NCBI RefSeq assembly: GCF_020618775.1
Contig: NZ_JAESVB010000018.1
Coordinates: 1-64,000, forward strand
Origin: Acidisoma silvae
Lineage (GTDB): Bacteria > Pseudomonadota > Alphaproteobacteria > Acetobacterales > Acetobacteraceae
Length of the DNA stretch: 64,000 nucleotides
Reading direction: 5' to 3'
The notes below the pieces were generated by a model. That model made no database searches. It was given only the letters and a program-made list of their open reading frames with translations, and was not told where the DNA came from. A program made the position numbers and the translations under genes. Below are positions 63,373-64,000 of this stretch, piece after piece (the stretch's first letter is position 1; each line of letters starts with the position of its first letter).

Positions 63373-64000
63373 ATGACAAAGAAAACGCAGTTCATCGTTG
63401 TCGGCACAGCCGTAGTCATCGTCTTGGCCGTCCTTACTATTCAGCATGTTGCGGCAGATAATGGCAGGATACAGACGACGGACGATGCCTATGTCAGCGC
63501 AGATTTTTCTACTGTTGCTCCGCGCGTTGCGGGCCTTATCGATCATGTTTTTGTGGATGACAATGCGCTCGTCCATGCGGGCCAGGAACTCGCTCATATC
63601 GATGATCGGGACTATCGCATTGCGCTGACTTCCACGGAAGCTGGACTCGCTTCTGCGAAAGCCGATGTCGAGAACCTCGATAGCGAAATCGCCCGTCAAC
63701 AGGCGCTCATCGATCAGGCAAGAGCGACCTTGATGGCCGACGATGCCGCCCTTGCATTCTCCAAAGCCAATGCCGCGCGTTATCGCAACCTGTCACGCGC
63801 AGGCGCCGGTACTGTGGAGCAACAGCAGCAATCGACATCCGATCTACAAAGAAACTTAGCCGACAAAGAGCGCGATGAAGCAGCCTTGGCCGCGACAAAG
63901 GCACAAGTTCCCGTCCTGGAGGCGCAGCGAACCCGCGCCGTGGCACAGGCGCTGCGCGCGGCTGCCGCGCGTGACCAGGCGAAGCTTAATCTTTCCTATA
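63373..64000 (+). CDS. EmrA/HlyD-type membrane-fusion protein (partial)
   Basis: The first 209 residues of a HlyD-family adaptor running off the right edge of the window. One N-terminal membrane helix (FIVVGTAVVIVLAVLTI, about 7-23), the hallmark TTDDAYVSADFSTVAPRVAG, the lipoyl half VFVDDNALVHAGQELAHID, then a long alanine- and glutamine-rich coiled coil (about 85-209). It would link the EmrB-type transporter just upstream to an outer-membrane channel. The start ATG is 18 nt after the transporter stop, so the two are cotranscribed. Confidence 0.9.
   Translation, partial: MTKKTQFIVVGTAVVIVLAVLTIQHVAADNGRIQTTDDAYVSADFSTVAPRVAGLIDHVFVDDNALVHAGQELAHIDDRDYRIALTSTEAGLASAKADVENLDSEIARQQALIDQARATLMADDAALAFSKANAARYRNLSRAGAGTVEQQQQSTSDLQRNLADKERDEAALAATKAQVPVLEAQRTRAVAQALRAAAARDQAKLNLSY

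Overview
The window looks like an accessory, IS-riddled stretch of an alphaproteobacterial genome, most likely an Acetobacteraceae (acetic-acid-bacterium-like) relative. The argument rests on a complete pqqABCDE cluster leading directly into a membrane-bound PQQ glucose dehydrogenase gene, a very short PqqA of the kind I recall from Gluconobacter-type bacteria, a periplasmic PaoABC-type aldehyde oxidase, and the IS mix (ISL3, IS3, IS66, IS5, IS110, IS630, IS21-like ends). This is inference from gene content; no rRNA, tRNA or replication gene is present to settle it.

Layout. 1-2.7 kb: an ISL3 element inside a truncated integrase gene, followed by a 36-bp perfect palindrome. 2.7-10.9 kb: small hypotheticals, a cold-shock protein, a MASE1-GGDEF-EAL protein, a divergent LysR/NADP-oxidoreductase pair, a Tat-exported protein and a monooxygenase-like gene broken by one stop. 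10.9-18.5 kb: IS630 fragment, an IS3 element killed by one stop codon, an SDR, a HAMP-GGDEF cyclase, and an IS66 element inserted in another IS66. 18.8-25 kb: a glycosyltransferase fused to a hairpin-type domain plus a small membrane protein, IS relics, a DUF1643 protein and the decayed 3' end of dnaE2. 25.8-31.9 kb: paoABC, an aldo/keto reductase and an atypical SDR, a block suited to aldehyde/carbonyl chemistry. 32-36.6 kb: an RND efflux operon whose pump gene has one internal stop. 36.6-41.9 kb: IS relics, a serine hydrolase, a LysR pseudogene, and a divergent FMN-reductase/MarR pair with an operator-like palindrome.

42.0-47.5 kb is the best-preserved functional block: pqqA, a terminator-like hairpin, then pqqB-C-D-E-gcd, with 4-nt overlaps or 7-14 nt gaps. 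It makes PQQ and the quinoprotein that uses it, for direct periplasmic oxidation of glucose. 47.5-56 kb is a graveyard (truncated amidohydrolase, dienelactone hydrolase and SRAP pseudogenes, IS66 relic) mixed with intact hydrolase, TetR, GlxA-type, XRE and WGR genes. 56.5-64 kb holds a hydrolase-LysR operon diverging from a translationally coupled dehydrogenase/47-aa membrane peptide/GNAT chain, another hydrolase, and an EmrB/EmrA efflux pair that runs off the window.

Two themes recur. Degenerate genes are common, and several of their premature stops fall exactly where a conserved TGG tryptophan codon is expected. Divergent regulator/target pairs with visible operator-like inverted repeats occur at 8.6, 40.6 and 58.3 kb. 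I did not find a convincing new defence or mobile system; the most interesting items are the pqqA-pqqB attenuator with no visible pqqB ribosome site, the IS66 passenger ORF, the two SDRs lacking catalytic residues and the GT4-hairpin fusion.
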